Positions 1 through 12,424 are shown, counted from the first letter of the stretch. The stretch: DNA of 64,000 bases from Linanthus parryae (GCA_023055425.1 JALGPY010000014.1:14530501-14594500); one strand, 5' to 3'. The notes: generated from the sequence alone by a model not told the origin. Program-made: numbers and translations.

Positions 1-2
1 TA

Positions 3-878
3 CATGCATTAGGGACGCCATGGCCATTTCACACATGGGCTCTAGACTTCATCGGTCCCATCCGACCAACGTCACACGGGAATCATTTTATTCTCACTGC
101 AACTGAGCTATTCACCAAATGGGTGGAGGCAATACCACTGAAGACGACAAATTCGCTAAGTGTGGTCAACTTCATCCAGGAAAACATCATATGCAGGTTC
201 GGAATCCCAAACACCATTCTTTCAGATAACGGTACTCCCTTTGTTAATCGCCAGGTAGCTGCGAAACTACCGGAGTACAATATCAGGCAGATATGTTCTA
301 CCCCTTATTACCCGAAGGGAAATGGACAAGCCGAAGCGACCAACAAAACGCTGTTGAGAATTTTGAGCAAGATGGTCGCAGATGACCACAAGAAGTGGAC
401 CGACTCTCTAAGCATAGCTCTGTGGGCCTACCAAACTTCTCCAAGGACACCCACGGGGGCCTCGCCATTCCTACTATGTTATGGGGCCGAAGCTGTGGTA
501 CCTACGGAGGTGAGAGTTAATTCGGCAAGGCTAGCCTTCCACACGCTCTACGAAAATCAACGCGATCATGACTTAGTCTTGCTGGAGGAAAGGCGAGAAC
601 AAGACAAAAGGACCAACAAGCGATATCAAGAAAGGATTGCTCGCGCTTACAATAAGACGGTCTAGCGAAGAGATTTCGCAGTTGGAGACTTGGTCCTGCG
701 CGCATCTGACCACTGCATGCGAGAAGCGGCTCACCCAAAGTTCGCAGCCAATTGGGAAGGACCCTTCGAAGTCATAGAAGTCTTCGACAGTGGCTACTGC
801 AGCATACGAAGGTTGCACGGCACAACCTCAACCCCGAGTTCAGTCAACATGCGCTGGATAAAGAAGTACTATCCCTGA
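3..878 (+). pseudogene. Ty3/gypsy integrase, core and C-terminal domain, one nonsense codon
   Basis: The frame is open from base 3 and continues from outside the window. It shows the integrase core with the first catalytic Asp in ALDFIGP (about 51-71), the second Asp in LSDNGTPFVN (about 216-245) and the catalytic Glu in GNGQAEATNK (about 319-348). A C-terminal domain follows with GDLVLRASD and NWEGPFEVIEV. An in-frame TAG at 663-665 separates the core from the C-terminal domain, and both sides share one frame, so this is a single nonsense mutation. The frame ends at 878. No chromodomain follows, which fits a non-chromovirus gypsy. This copy cannot make a full integrase without read-through. 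Confidence 0.9.
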
Positions 879-1092
879 CTTCTCTCATTTCATGCGTTTT
901 ATTATAATGTCGCTTAATCTCTTGTATGGCTACGATTTACACAATCTCCTCTCCCATATGAGAGGATTGTAATCTTATCTCTCCCATATGAGAGCATTAT
1001 AATAAAGAAATTCTCCCGAATGAGAAACTTCATACTTCTGGATGTCAATTTTGCTTCATTATAGTTTGTTATAACTGTTAACAATGGGTCAT

Positions 1093-1815
1093 CCGCTACA
1101 ATAGCAATCTGCCAAATGCGATCTTAATTGATCATCTAAGCCTATCTGTTACGATAGCAGCCTATGAAAATGCGATCTTAATTGATCATCTAAGCCTATC
1201 TGTTACGATAGCAGCCTCTGCACATGCGATCTTAATTGATCATCTAAGCCTATCTGTTACGATAGCAGCCTATGCAAATGCGATCTGAATTGATCATCTA
1301 AGCCTATCTGTTACGATAGCAGCCTATGCAAATGCGATCTTAATTGATCATTCAAGCCTATCTGTTACGATAGCAGCCTACGCAAATGCGATCTTAATTG
1401 ATCATTCAAGCCTATCTATTACGATAGCAGCCTACGCCAATGCGATCTTAATTGATCATTCAAGCCTATCTGTTACGATAGCAGCCTATGCAAATGCGAT
1501 CTTAATTGATCATTCAAGCCTATCTGTTACGATAGCAGCCTATGCAAATGCGATCTTAATTGATCTTCTAAAGCCTATCTGTTACGATAGCAACTCATGC
1601 GAAAAACGATCTTAATTGATCTTCTAAAGCCTATCTATTACGATAGCAACTCATACGAAAAACGATCTTAATTGATCTAGTAAAGCCTATCCGCCACGAT
1701 AGCAATTCGCACGAAGAACGATCTTAATTGATCTACTAAAGACTATCTGCTACGATAGCAATATTGTGAAAATGATCTTAAGTGATCTACAAAGGTCTAT
1801 CTGATATGATAGCAC
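1093..1815. repeat. Tandem array, 54/56-bp unit with hairpin core, about 13 copies
   Basis: The motif GATCTTAATTGATC recurs with starts at 1120, 1174, 1228, 1282, 1336, 1390, 1444, 1498 and 1552 (54 bp apart), then 1608, 1664 and 1720 (56 bp), then 1774 (54 bp). Each unit also carries CTATCTGTTACGATAG, an inverted repeat (CTATC/GATAG) around a six-base loop. Units in the middle are nearly identical, and the right-hand units diverge into a 56-bp variant. Tandem repeats in the 3' untranslated region are known from Tat/Ogre-type gypsy elements, where they can seed satellite DNA. Confidence 0.95.
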
Positions 1816-3198
1816 GTGCATCAAAGGCTAATCACAAGCCCATCTGCCAAGATGGCACAGCTGCGAAAATATGATCTCGAACGATCTAGTGAAACGTCTG
1901 CGAATTCACATGGCAGATGCGAAACCATTACATAGCATTATGCAAGGCGAAATATGCCAAAACGCATGCGAAATTGTATTTTGTTGTAACAAGGCAGCAG
2001 ATAATGCAAAAGGCTATTTATCATTATGAGTCGAAAAGACTTACAATTTATCTGTCTAGATAGCAGCTTACAAGCGAAAAAGCTCAAATCTAATTACACA
2101 GCCAACATGGCTTACGATACATTCGAAAAGTAGCTGACAAATCAGCAGAGACACACTACGGGAATCCTAACTGAAAGGGATGAACCCACCGGTTCTAACA
2201 CCGGCTATGCAATACACAGATCTGCGGCCAAAGATCTATAGCAAAAGGGATGCTGCTGCAAAGAGATCAACTCGTCATTTGCTACGTCCCTAGCGGCAAG
2301 ATCTGGGTGACGGTACGTCCAAGACCCCAAGAGGTGACAAAGGCCTATGTCTGATCAAGATAGGCACCGGAGGAACCTCCTGTTCCGGCATATGCTGCCC
2401 TGCAAAACAGGCGAAGCAGTCATTCCTCTGGTGATGGACAAGGGCATTGACGAGCCTCCTGAGTTCAAGAACGAATAGGCAAGAAATCCTCCTCCAGGGA
2501 TGCTGGAGGAGAATTCCGCCGTTCATTACGAGACGGTAGCACGGTCACTTCGGCGCTGCACCTCACCGGGAGGCGGCCGGAAACATGACCTGCACACATA
2601 ATACACGAAGAAAATTCTTCGAACACACATGAGATATCATCTCTATCTTCTTTACGATGGTTATAAAGAGCAATAAGCCTCATAAAGTGGATCTTAGAAA
2701 CTATTTCTACAGCACAAAGCGCAAACTCAGGATTCACAACTTGAAGTTGCCATGAATCAACGAAAAACAAGCGTTGAAGCCAGCAGTCGTAAGGACTCAC
2801 GGCAAAGCACATTTTTGGGATGAAGAACCCAAATGGCAAAGACAGGGTTTATATAGACCTTGTGGAGACTCTTCAGTTGCCAAAGATGAGTCAGCAGAAT
2901 TTGAAAAGAGGGTAAGGCCAATCACTTACGCCTTGAAAAGCGGTAACCATCAATTACCCTACTAAAGGCTACGACGATTCAGTTGCGTATCCTAATAAAT
3001 GACGGATAGTCATGATTCGGATGGACTTCCCAACGAAAGCGTGCTTATCTTCCGAGAAATTAGCGCGAAAATCAAGCAGAGTATCAATTGCTGAATTCAT
3101 AATTGGATATGCACAGAGATATCCTATCAAATCCCGGAAAGGGCAAAACGGGCAAGTTGATTCTTGTTGTTAAAAAAAAAGGGGGAGAAACCCTAGTA

Positions 3199-3237
3199 AC
3201 ATTACATTAATGTTTCAAACATTACATTAATGTTTCA
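3199..3237. repeat. Short tandem direct repeat, 20-bp unit x2
   Basis: ACATTACATTAATGTTTCA occurs twice, 20 bp apart, between a homopurine tract and the end of the antisense gene. No function can be assigned. Confidence 0.85.
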
Positions 3238-3262
3238 GCCATTTCCTTGCTATTTTCAAAAT

Positions 3263-3747
3263 TCAAAAATTCAAAAGCAAATTCTTGATCAAGGAGTCAT
3301 GGGGTGCGAACTGATGGCTCAGCTTCTCTACCTGCTCCACTTCTTGCTTCAATTGCTCGCACTTGGCATTCATCTCATGATAGAGCTTCGTAGCTTCTTC
3401 AGCCTTTTGCTTCTGCTGCTCCACCTTCTGCTTTTCAGCTGCGAGGTTCTGGTGGCCGAGTTTCAAAGTTACGGCTGCGCGAATCAGAGTGACTCTTTTC
3501 ATAAGAAATCTGAAACCCAGTCTGCCTTGAACTTTGGTAAGAAGATTTTCGCACATGCCATAAAGCAATTCGGCGCTCTGGACAGAAATGGTCTCGGGCG
3601 TGGCCGCAGACAGCTGCTCCAAAATCCAAATGGCTTCGGTAAGAAACAGCCTCCTGTCAAAGGGCCCTATCTCCAGAGATCTTGCAAACGATCGGGGGTA
3701 GGTGAGGCGCATCCGAATTAGCCAGTCCACATCAGTTTGCTTCAAAC
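3263..3747 (-). pseudogene. Exon 5 of the antisense gene: C-terminal coiled coil
   Basis: The acceptor CCTCAG at 3748 leads into about 161 codons and a stop at 3263. The C-terminal third (AAEKQKVEQQKQKAEEAT and onward) has a heptad-like Glu/Lys/Gln pattern typical of a coiled coil, so dimerisation is possible. A long plus-strand frame over the same bases (3230-3721) is its shadow. Confidence 0.75.
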
Positions 3748-3827
3748 CTGAGGCAATGTTAAAGCCAAGTTATGCTATCAAACTCGACAACGCACATGCG
3801 AGATGCAAACAGTGAATCATTACTTAC

Positions 3828-4316
3828 CAGTTCCTTCGAGAACCTCACACAGAGAAGGAATGCGCATTACTGGAGTTGTTAAAGACTGCCCTTGCTCCAT
3901 AGCTCTCCTGTCAGCCGCGAGTTCTAACTCCTCATAGTTAGAAGGAAGAGTGTAGGCCGCACCGGCTGCGACTGCATTCCCAACCTGCGAGCCCCAAAAG
4001 CTCCACGCAGGAATAGGTGCCGCCGACTCAGTCATCGCCGGAGGCGAAGTGACAGCCGAGGTCGCTTGGCGAGGTTCATTCTCAGATGCGGAAGCATCGG
4101 CAGTACTTGTCCTTACTTCCTCAGCGCCAGCATGGGCATCTTCATCCATTAGCACAGCACCAGCTTCAGCATCGTCGGAAAGTTCGATGATGTCCTCAAG
4201 AGGCTCACCTGCGCGATCAGTAGCTGCGACGGGCTTCTCAGTATGGGGGCTCGGAATCGGAACATAGGACGCAGAAGGCTGACTTCTTTGCTCCGGCGCA
4301 TGTTCCTCAACATTGC
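3828..4316 (-). pseudogene. Exon 4 of the antisense gene: Ala/Ser/Pro-rich linker
   Basis: The acceptor is TATCGCAG at 4317 and the donor CTG|GTAAGT at 3828/3827, a strong consensus. The product is low in complexity (SDDAEAGAV, then AVAAGAAY) and ends with RIPSLCEVLEGTG. The phase fits exons 3 and 5. Confidence 0.75.
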
Positions 4317-4397
4317 CTGCGATACAAAATGCGATGGTATGAGGTAACTCGCATTGAATAATATTTTGCTATCTTTACTTAAGCTAAGAGCAAGCAC

Positions 4398-5054
4398 CTC
4401 CACGCGAAGGTGGGATTGAAGCCTCTTCATCATACACTAAAGACGTGGAGCCGTGTCCTATTAGTGTGTCCTCACTAAGCAAGTCTTTAAAAGGAGCGTG
4501 ACCTGGGATGCGAATAAACCAGTCATGATTCTGTCTCAAGTTGCTAAGGCCTAGTACATGCGTATCGCTCAAATGATTACCTGAAGGTTCTCCGCACTTG
4601 TCTACTAGCCAACGGCGAATGTCAGCCTTTGACACACCATGCTTTAACGCACCCACAATAACATCTCTATAAGTTACTGCGAGATTGAAAATCTCACCTT
4701 TATCGCCGCCTGCGATTTCTTCGAAGTCTGCTTGAGCTTGCTCCAAGGCTGCTGCATCCTCTTCTGGAACCTCATCTTCCTCCTCCGCATGAGGAGTCAC
4801 TACTTCGGGGAGTACATCTTCCTCGTCAACTGGACGCACTAAGTCGTCAACATGCTGCTCTTCGAGGCTCCGCTGTTTCACACGCTCGAGCTCTTCCTCT
4901 TCCCGCTGCCTCCTTCTTTCAGCAGCTTCCGCGGCTATCTTCCGGGACTCAGCAAGAACGTCCTCGCTTATGGGATCGTCTGGAATGCCAGAATGGGTAT
5001 CTCTCTTTTGTCTCTTGGCCAAAAGGCCACCGATGATCTCATCATCATCATCAT
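4398..5054 (-). pseudogene. Exon 3 of the antisense gene: charged helical region
   Basis: The acceptor TTCGCAG precedes a run of Asp codons (GAT repeats). The exon then encodes a Glu/Arg-rich helix (AAERRRQREEEELERVKQ), an acidic linker, and a more ordered segment with YRDVIVGALKHGVSKADIR and HDWFIRIPGH. The split codon at both ends is phase 1. The donor G|GTGCTT is weaker than the others. Confidence 0.75.
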
Positions 5055-5130
5055 CTGCGAAGATATGATTGGTTTAAGAAAGAATTGCAAAAGAATTACG
5101 ATAATGGGAAAGGAAATGCGACGGAGGTAC

Positions 5131-5333
5131 CTCCTGATTCTTCCTCATGCATCACAACTGTTCTTTCTTCTTCTTCTTCATCACTCTCTCTGGGCTCCTG
5201 CCTCTCTCCTTCTTCCTCTTGGTTGAATGGAACGAAAGTCTCAACTGCGAGCTCTTTCCGCACTTTGCCGGGCATGTGACCCTTGCCTTTGTCCTTGACA
5301 GAAAGGGACCTACCCGGGGGAGAAGTTGGAGCA
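5131..5333 (-). pseudogene. Exon 2 of the antisense gene, 3' half
   Basis: The frame entering from 13856 continues through a Pro/Lys-rich part and ends in a highly acidic run (DEEEEE). The donor is CAGGAG then GTACCT at 5131/5130. The matching TSD copy lies at 5334-5338. Before Cop-A inserted, this and 13856-14133 were one 481-nt exon. Confidence 0.8.
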
Positions 5334-5338
5334 CTTCC

Positions 5339-6769
5339 TGTTGGAATAGATGCCCTAGAGGCAATCTAGTTTAGTATGAATTTGTAATTGGCTAGAAATT
5401 CATTTATTATTTATTGGATATTTAATATAATGAAGTCCTTAGATTTACAATCGTGTTGTTTATCTTAAATATCCCTAGTCAAGTATAATGATTAAATGGG
5501 ACAATCATCTATAGACTAGTATGGGGTTGGATTGATATGGAGATATCACGATCCAACACATAGGTGTGCATTACGGAATGTTGCACTGGATTGACCCATC
5601 ACCGAGAAGGCTACATACATGTTATGTTGAGTCACAAGTGCTTCTCGGGTACAATGGTATTGTCATCCTTAGACTTGAAGTCACTAGATATTCTAGTTGT
5701 GGATCATTGTGATCTTGGTAGCGTTAAACGCTACACCGTAACTGGGTAGTTATAAAGGCGTGTACTGGATACAATGAGAAGCAAGCTTAGAGATCGTAGT
5801 GGACGTAGAGAGGATTTGCCCCTCCCACATAACGGGAGCAAATATCCAAGGCCACTCGAGGATAGTGCTTATAGAATGTCTGGCCAGACTCAAATAAATC
5901 AATATATGAGATATTGATGTTATTTGCACGAATAAGGCTATTCCATGGATCGAGAAACTAGGGATTGGATATACGAGTGTGACTTGTATGTCTCGTGTCC
6001 AATCCGGATATGGAGGCAAAGGGATGAGACAATTACTTGTACAAGGTTGTCTAGATGACTATTCTATTAGTTGGCTAGAATGGATGTTTTGCTAGAAACC
6101 GCTCCATATTAGCAAAGAGTTGCTACCAACTAGATAGAACCTATGGGGTCACACGCTATATAGAGTTGTACTAGATTGTGGAATTAATTAATTGGATTAA
6201 TTAATTAGAAGGATCACTTTGCAAACCCTTGCAAACTTAGTAGGGACTAATTTGCAAGGAAGGGACTAAATTGAATTCTAGTAGGACTAGAATAAGTCCT
6301 TTAGGTAGTTAACAAGGAGTTGTTGGACTATATAAATGACCCTCCTCCTTCCTTCTCTACACACTTATGCTCTAGAGAGAACATAACAAGAGTAGGAGAG
6401 AACAAAAGGAGAGAGAGAGCAAGCCACAAAGAGGGACGCCGCCCCCTTTGCCGCCGCCCCTTGTCCCCGACGCCACAAAGGGCCGAACCCCCTTTTGGTG
6501 TCTCGTTTTGCGTGATTCCTTCACCCTCCTTTCAATCCGGGCTAGCACCAAGGTGATTGGAGATCTAGGAACAACTCTAGGCGTGGATCAACTATAGAGA
6601 ACGTGACACTATTCGCGTTTGAAGTCATCAAGGAGAACTCAAAGGTGTGTATATGATTTCTTACCTTCACTATCGTTATGCATCTAGACTTGTGATCCTT
6701 GGAGGGTTTTGCATGGTTGTTTGTTTGATTATGCTTCCGTTTGCGCGATCCATGATTCAAAACCCTACA
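5339..6769 (+). repeat. 5' LTR of Cop-A
   Basis: The LTR is 1431 bp, TG...CA bounded. A TATA box (TATATAAA, 6329-6336) sits about 440 bp before the 3' end, followed by a GA-rich transcribed leader. Small open frames inside (5564-5749 and others) recur only because the LTR recurs. Confidence 0.97.
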
Positions 6770-6770
6770 G

Positions 6771-6783
6771 TGGTATCAGAGCC
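6771..6783 (+). other. Primer-binding site of Cop-A (initiator Met-tRNA)
   Basis: TGGTATCAGAGCC lies one base after the 5' LTR and is complementary to the 3' end of plant initiator Met-tRNA. Confidence 0.95.
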
Positions 6784-8459
6784 ACAGGTCATAGAGCATA
6801 AACGTAGTTTATGTGTTACATTCTTGTTGTTTTACACCTTAATTTGTTGTTTATCGCGTAAAACAAGGCAAATCAAGCATTGGATGCAATTTGTCAAAGA
6901 ATTAATCATAACAAGACCCAATTATTGCATTGGATGCATGAATTGGTGAGTTTGAGAAATTTTAGGATCTTAGATCTAGGGTTTTGGGCATCCTTGGGGA
7001 AGAAGGAGTTCTCCCACAACAAGGAAACAACCAAACTTGGGCTCCAAGCAAGGAGGTTGTTTTGGAAACAACCTCCACAAGGAAGGTTCGGCCCCTAGGG
7101 GACCGCCCCCCCCTTGCTTGCCGCCCAAGCTTGGCGCCCTATGGGGCCGGGCGGCCCTAACCCGCGGGCCTAGCTTGCGGGTTTTTGGGCCGGGCCGGCC
7201 CTAGGGCTTTATGGTTCACTTATTTGGGCCCGGGCAATTGGATTGTTGGGCCCATGGACCGTTTTAACCCTAGAAATCCTAAAATCAATTAAAATTGACC
7301 AAGCGCGTTAAAATTGGATTTTAACTGTTTATGTGCAAATCGCATGGTGATTGGATATGGCCTTAGGATGTGGTTTGATGTGGATGTTTAATTTTGTGGT
7401 TTGGTTTTACGGCCTGCGAGCTGATCAATTAATTGTAATAATTAATTAGGGTTTTATGGCCTGCGTGCCATTTTTTTCTCAACTTGTGAGATTTATTTTA
7501 TTTAGTATAGATATTAGCTAGTGCTAGATAAAGTAGATTGTTAGCCAAGATTGGAGAAAAGAAGCCCAAAAGCCAAAGAAGCCACAAGAGATGGAGCATG
7601 GAGCATGGAGCATACCACATGACTATGAAGGATGGACCAAAAGATCAAGACGCATGGAGATGTGTTTGTTTAGGGTTCATAGATAATTCCATTGGCTTGG
7701 AATTATCTTAGTCTAGAAAAGGCAATATCCACATCACGTTTAATTTCTGTTTTGTGGTTGTTTATTTATTGTCTTATTATTTGTGTGGTTGGTGTATGGA
7801 TGATGCATGCAATTAGGATAATAAGATAATTAGACAACCCGGATCTATTATTTGGAGTTGTGCCCAAACTCAAATAGATAGATTAGTTGATATTGATCAA
7901 CAAAATAATTAAAATTGAATTGAAAATCCCTCAAATTTTAAAATATTGTGTTCCTGCCTTCTCGTTATTTAAACACTCATTATCATCATTATTTATCAAG
8001 TTCGTGCGTGCCAAAGCATGGCGACTTGGTTCATAATGATGGAATGCGATGGCACGTAACAATGTGCAATTGTTTAGATAAGAGGTTGAGCACAACTAGG
8101 CTATTAATTTGATTAAGAAACCTAGAGGCAATCAATTGGGATTATCCATATGGATGGATAAATAAGGAGTTATTTGCCCGGTTGAACCAAGAGTTGCATA
8201 TGGGATGCAATTGGAATTGTTCCTACCTAAGAAGTAATCGAATTATGGGTGACTTGCCAAAGCAAGCTCATAAGGAGATGAAAAAGATGGATCTTGGCCC
8301 ACTAGAAAATATAAGGATATTTTCCGCATTAATATCTTGAGGGTTATTAATCCGTAGTAAAATAGTGGGAGCTATATTTAATAAACTAGCCATTATTAAA
8401 TATAGTCAAAAATTCACAAATACTAAAACTTGCGTATTTTCCTTTTTGTAGAATTCCAA
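6784..8459 (+). other. Long untranslated leader of Cop-A, with a GC-rich palindromic block
   Basis: About 1.7 kb without a gene. The segment 7085-7215 is very GC-rich with repeated GGGCC/GGCCC motifs that can fold back on themselves. The rest is AT-rich. The leader is kept in Cop-A2 (with a 20-bp deletion) and in diverged form in Cop-E. Confidence 0.8.
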
Positions 8460-11400
8460 ATGGCAAACAACTCATCGAGTTCACAACATTCCCTACGATC
8501 TGTCCTTGAGAAGGACAAGCTCTCAGGAACCAACTTTCTCGATTGGTACAGAAACTTGAGAATTGTTCTCAAGCAAGAAAAGAAGCTGTACGCAATAGAG
8601 GAGCAAGTTCCAGAAGTTCCAGAGAATCAGACACCTGCTGCCTTAAAGGCGTATCAAAAGCGTGTTGATGACGCTAATGATGCGGCCTGCCTAATGCTTT
8701 GCACCATGACCTCTGAGCTTCAGAAGCAACATGAGAACATGAATGCTGTCGATATGATCGAACATCTAAAGCAGCTCTTCCAAGAGCAGGCGAGGGTAGA
8801 GAGGTATGAGGTCTCAAAGGCACTGTTCAAATGTCATCTGGCAGAAGGGAACCCGGTGGGACCCCATGTACTCCGAATGATCGGGTACTTGGAGAATCTC
8901 GCCCGGCTTGGGTTCCCGGTCGGCCAAGAGTTGGCAACCGATCTCGTGTTGCAATCGTTGCCCGAGAGTTATGGACAGTTCATTATGAACTATAACATGA
9001 ACGAGATCGTTAAACCACTGCCAGATTTGCTCAACATGTTGAGGACGGCTGAACAGAGCATCAACAAGGGTAAGGGCAAGGCCATTATGATGGTGCATAA
9101 AGGAAAGGGTAAAAAGTTTGCCTCTTCCTCCAAGGGCAAAGGCAAGTCAGTTGCTAAGTCCAAGGAACAAGCCCTTAAACCTATTGGTGCCATTGCCAAG
9201 GTCGTGACTAAGGGTGAATGTCACTACTGTAGTCAACCTGGACACTGGAGGAGGAACTGCCCAAAATATCTGGAGGACAAGAGGCTTGGAATAGTGATTC
9301 CACCACCACCAGGTATTTTTGTTGTAGATGTCAATTTAACTGTCTCTACATCATGGGTATTAGATACTGGATGTGGATCTCATATTTGTCGAAATATGCA
9401 GGATCTAAAGAGAAGTAAAAGATTGGCTAAAGGGGAGGTAGATCTGCGCGTTGGGAATGGAGCAAAGGTTGCTGCGTTGGCCATAGGCGTTTGCGAGCTA
9501 TCTCTGCCTTCAGGATTAGTTTTAGAATTAAATAATTGCTATTTTGTGCCTGCTATGAGCAGAAACATTATTTCTATTTCTTGTTTGGACAAGGAAGGTT
9601 TTATTATTTCAATAAAGAACAATTGTTGTTCCTTTTATTTGAATAATATTCACTATTTTAGTGCGCAATTATTTAATGGACTTTATGTCCTTGATCTAAG
9701 TAATCCTGTCTACAACATTAATACCAAGCGGATTAAAATAAATGATTTAAATCCTGCTTATTTATGGCACTGTCGTTTAGGCCACATAAATGAGAAACGT
9801 GTATCTAGACTCCATAAGGATGGATTGCTAGACTCATTTGATTTTGAATCATATGAGACATGTGAGGCTTGTTTATTGGGAAAAATGACAAAGTCCCCTT
9901 TCAATAAGAAAGGAGAGAGGACTAGTGAGCAATTGGCGCTCATACATACCGATGTGTGTGGGCCATTTGCCACGCCTGCCAGGGGTGGTTATGTCTACTT
10001 CATTACGTTTACTGATGATTACAGTAGATATGGGTTTGTGTACCTTATGAGGGAAAAATCCGAATCCTTTGAAGTGTTCAAAGAATTCAAGAATGAAGTA
10101 GAGAAGCAACTTGGCAAAAGTATCAAGGCTCTACGATCGGATCGTGGAGGAGAATACTTGAGCCAAGAGTTTGACGACTATCTTAGAGAGTGTGGGATCG
10201 TGTCCCAACTCACTCCACCCGGAACGCCACAATGGAATGGCGTGTCCGAGAGGAGGAATCGAACCCTATTGGATATGGTTCGGTCTATGATGTGTCAAAC
10301 CGATCTTCCATTATCGTTTTGGGGCTACGCTCTATTAAGTGCAGCTTTCACCATTAACCGTGTTCCATCTAAATCAGTCATGAAGACACCATATGAGATG
10401 TGGAGTGGGAGACGTCCCACACTGTCGTTCATGAGGATTTGGGGCTGCGATGTCTATGTAAAACGTTTACAATCAGACAAGCTAGGGCCTAAATCGGATA
10501 AGTGTAAATTTGTGGGGTACCCTAAGGAAACTAAGGGATACTACTTCTACAATCCAACCGAGAACAAAGTGTTTGTTGCTCGGACCGGCGTGTTTCTAGA
10601 AAGAGAGTTTGTCTCTAAAGAAGCAAGTGGGAGGAATGTAGAACTTGAAGAAGTTCAAGAACCACAAATCACTGAACCGATTATGGAACATGAACAGGAA
10701 TCACAAGCGGTTGTGGATCCACCTGTTCAAGTAACACAAGAGCTTCGTAGATCTAGTAGAGTGCGCCAGGAACCCGAGAGGTACGGACTTCTCGTAACTG
10801 ATTCCGGTGACACGATGCTCATAGATGATGAGCCTACTACCTATGAGGAGGCCATGAATGGCCCAGACTCGCAGAAGTGGCTTGAAGCCATGAGATCCGA
10901 GATGGAATCCATGTATACCAACAAAGTATGGACTTTGGTGGAACCACCTGATGGGGCGCGGCCCATAGGGTGCAAGTGGGTCTTCAAGAAGAAGATCGAC
11001 ATGGATGGTAATGTGATTACCTATAAGGGCCGATTGGTGGCTAAAGGATTCAGACAGATTCATGGTATTGACTATGATGAAACTTTTTCACCAGTCGCAA
11101 TGACCAAATCCATCCGAATCCTACTTGCAATTGCAGCATACTACGACTATGAGATTTGGCAGATGGATGTCAAAACAGCATTCCTTTATGAGAATCTCCT
11201 CGAGGACGTGTATATGATACAGCCGGAGGGTTTTGAGGATCCAAAGCAAGCCAACAAAGTCTGTAAGCTGCAACGATCCATTTATGGATTGAAGCAAGCT
11301 TCTAGGAGTTGGAATCGACGTTTTGATGAAGTGGTCAAAGAGTTTGGCTTCATCAGAAACGAAGATGAGTCTTGTGTCTACAAGAAGGTTAGTGGGAGCT

Positions 11401-12410
11401 CTGTAGCTTTTCTGGTCTTGTATGTGGATGACATACTACTCATTGGAAACGACATTCCCATGCTGCAATCTGTGAAAGATTGGCTAGGAAAGTGTTTCTC
11501 AATGAAAGACTTAGGGGAAGCAGCCTATATACTCGGTATAAAGATCTATAGAGATAGATCTAAAAGGTTGCTAGGCCTAAGTCAAAGTACATATATTGAC
11601 AAGGTGTTGAAACGGTTCAACATGCAAGATTCCAAGAAGGGATTCTTGCCCATGTCACATGGAATCACTCTTTCGAAGAGTGGTTGTCCTTCCAATGAGA
11701 TTGAGAAGGAACGCATGAGTAGGATTCCCTATGCCTCGGCCATAGGATCTATCATGTACGCCATGTTATGTACTAGACCAGATGTGTCATATGCCTTGAG
11801 TATGACAAGCAGATACCAATCCAATCCAGGTGAGAGTCACTGGATTGCTGTCAAGAACATCCTAAAGTACTTGAGAAGAACTAAGGATGCTTTCTTGATG
11901 TTTGGCGGTGAGGAAGAGTTGCGTGTAAGGGGTTACACTGATGCAAGCTTCCAAACCGATAGAGATGACTTTAGATCACAGTCGGGATATGTGTTTTGCC
12001 TGAATGGAGCAGCGGTGAGCTGGAAGAGTTCCAAGTAAGAGACGGTAGCTGATTCTACAACAGAGGCTGAGTACATTGCTGCAAATGGCGCAGCAAAGGA
12101 GGCTGTTTGGATCAGAAAGTTTGTTTCTGAACTTGGTGTGGTCCCTAGCATTGCGGATCCAGTGGAGTTGTTCTGTGACAACACTGGGGCGATCGCGCAA
12201 TCAAAGGAACCCAGGTCACACCAGAAGTCCAAGCACGTGCTCAGGAAGTTCCATCTGATTCGAGATATTATCGATAGAGGAGACGTTCGAATATGCAAGA
12301 TTCCTACAGATGATAATCTGTCAGACCCGCTTACGAAACCTCTCACGCAGTGGAAGCATGGAGGGCACACTAGGAGTATGGGCATACGAGATGCGCCAGA
12401 TTGGCTCTAG
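8460..12410 (+). pseudogene. Cop-A gag-pol polyprotein, one nonsense codon in RNase H
   Basis: The ATG at 8460 (MANNSSSSQH) begins a single frame of about 1316 codons. Domains in order: copia gag with a Lys/Gly-rich tail; CCHC zinc knuckle (CHYCSQPGHWRRNC, about 9219-9260); aspartic protease (LDTGCGSH, about 9360); GAG-pre-integrase (HCRLGHI); integrase with Asp in HTDVCGP, Asp in RSDRGGEY and Glu in NGVSERRNR; reverse transcriptase with YVDD at 11421-11432; RNase H with DSTTEAEY. A TAA at 12036-12038 stops translation just before the RNase H acidic motif, and the same frame continues to 12410. The frame is otherwise clean, so the damage is recent. Confidence 0.95.
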
Positions 12411-12413
12411 TGC

Positions 12414-12423
12414 AAGTGGGAGA
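12414..12423 (+). other. Polypurine tract of Cop-A
   Basis: AAGTGGGAGA lies immediately upstream of the 3' LTR (one base gap), as expected for plus-strand priming. Confidence 0.9.
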
Positions 12424-12424
12424 C

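Larger units (their letters stand above)
879..3262. other. Non-coding region of Gyp-F between pol and the antisense gene
   Basis: No credible gene was found here. The stretch holds the hairpin tandem array (about 1093-1815), a decayed continuation of it to about 1900, unstructured DNA to 3165, a homopurine tract at 3170-3190 and a short direct repeat at 3199-3237. Open frames at 2290-2965 overlap on opposite strands and match nothing recognisable. Confidence 0.6.

Noticed and set aside
1093..1815. CRISPR-like repeat array
   Set aside because: Spacers are not unique: the whole 54/56-bp unit repeats, so it is an ordinary tandem repeat in a plant retrotransposon.
3230..3721. 163-codon plus-strand frame, Leu-rich
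   Set aside because: It is the antisense shadow of exon 5 of the PMD gene; the minus-strand reading has the domain-like coiled coil and splice signals.
5564..5749. 61-codon frame repeated at 12650 and 59220, and an 89-codon minus-strand frame beside it
   Set aside because: They recur exactly because they lie in copies of one LTR; there is no sign of protein selection or a domain.
8814..9199. Minus-strand frames inside Cop-A gag, repeated in Cop-A2 at 62450-62835
   Set aside because: Shadows of gag on the other strand.
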